Assembly (NCBI RefSeq): GCF_001513965.1
Contig: NZ_KQ948020.1
Coordinates: 253,463 to 317,462 of the forward strand
Direction: 5' to 3'
Source: Streptomyces cellostaticus
GTDB lineage: Bacteria; Actinomycetota; Actinomycetes; Streptomycetales; Streptomycetaceae
Length of the DNA: 64,000 bases
Each line of letters opens with the position of its first letter. Position 1 is the first letter of the stretch. The position numbers and the translations under genes were made by a program. This document shows positions 63,793 through 64,000 of this stretch, piece after piece. The notes under the pieces are model-generated. The model did not search any database. It was not told where the DNA came from and saw only the letters and a list, made by a program, of their open reading frames with translations.

Positions 63793-64000
63793 GCGAGTCG
63801 TCGTACACGCACGGGACGAGTGCGACCGTCCTGCTGGGGGACACCGTCGGTGCCAGCCTGGACCGGGCCGTCGCCGCCTGGCCGGACCGCGAGGCGCTCG
63901 TCGACGTGCCGTCGGGGCGGCGCTGGACGTACGCGCAATTCGGTGCGGACGTGGAGGAGCTGGCGCAGGCGCTGGTCGCCGGTGGGGTCACCAAGGGCGA
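63789..64000 (+). CDS. AMP-binding (acyl-CoA ligase-like) protein, N-terminal part
   Basis: GTG 63789 overlaps the previous stop, and the frame runs open to the right edge (70 residues visible). The sequence LGDTVGASLDRAVAAWPDREALVDVPSG and RRWTYAQFGADVEELAQAL is the N-terminal end of an AMP-dependent synthetase/ligase. The rest lies outside the window. Two adjacent AMP-binding genes suggest a fatty-acid activation or degradation operon. Confidence 0.85.
   Translation, partial: MSESSYTHGTSATVLLGDTVGASLDRAVAAWPDREALVDVPSGRRWTYAQFGADVEELAQALVAGGVTKG

Overview
The window is about 64 kb of very GC-rich DNA with strong third-position G/C bias, GTG and TTG starts, four-base ATGA/GTGA gene overlaps and a gene set (DUF2637, PknG, a GlnX-like sensor, F420-type PPOX proteins, SGNH hydrolases, LAL regulators) typical of a Streptomyces chromosome or a close relative. 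No rRNA, tRNA, CRISPR array, insertion sequence or prophage was recognised. Assignments come from reading the translated sequence and recalled family motifs; no database search was run.

Bases 1-14190 hold the most unusual region, a co-directional cluster: the tail of an upstream gene, a small membrane protein resembling the Pycsar effector TM domain, an extracytoplasmic von Willebrand A protein, a 1207-residue tubulin-like GTPase, a 978-residue membrane protein of unknown fold, a pseudokinase joined to a zinc motif and a P-loop GTPase, and a tail-anchored GTPase-associated protein (GAP1-like). Overlapping genes and shared repetitive Tyr/Asp/Gly/Arg tails suggest one membrane-linked machine. 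It fits the GTPase-centred conflict-system theme, but the tubulin-like member and the pseudokinase make the exact job unknown.

Bases 14200-24050 hold rsgA, an Ada/AlkA fusion overlapping ogt (alkylation repair), a relic of a PPOX gene, an SGNH hydrolase whose frame runs antisense into a DUF456 gene, a broken regulator gene, a PP2C-like pseudophosphatase and poxB. Bases 24300-28400 hold an RsbW-like ATPase, a DUF2637 membrane protein facing it across a long terminator, a GntR regulator downstream of an iron-box-like site, and a helical-repeat protein.

Bases 28466-37206 are a purine-catabolism locus: divergent pucR, the three xanthine dehydrogenase subunits, an NCS2 purine permease and xdhC. 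PucR probably controls uptake and oxidation of hypoxanthine/xanthine, and XdhC matures the molybdenum cofactor.

Bases 37600-41400 contain an SRPBCC protein, a DUF2278-lamin-tail protein, a lipoprotein polysaccharide deacetylase diverging over a 25-bp palindrome from a phosphoribosyltransferase, and a PPOX protein. Bases 41446-49303 form a tightly coupled five-gene operon: trypsin-like protease, PknG kinase, vWA/zinc-ribbon protein, GlnX-like four-TM sensor and solute-binding protein. It is an expanded version of the mycobacterial glnX-glnH-pknG nutrient-sensing module.

The remainder holds a 205-bp tandem duplication next to a patatin gene, a DAG-kinase-like protein, a P-type ATPase fragment, PPK2, CorA, a winged-helix AlkZ-like protein, a LysR regulator, a 4-OT tautomerase, a secreted trypsin, a large LAL/LuxR regulator, a GAF-LuxR regulator and the divergent acyl-CoA synthetase genes that run off the right end.
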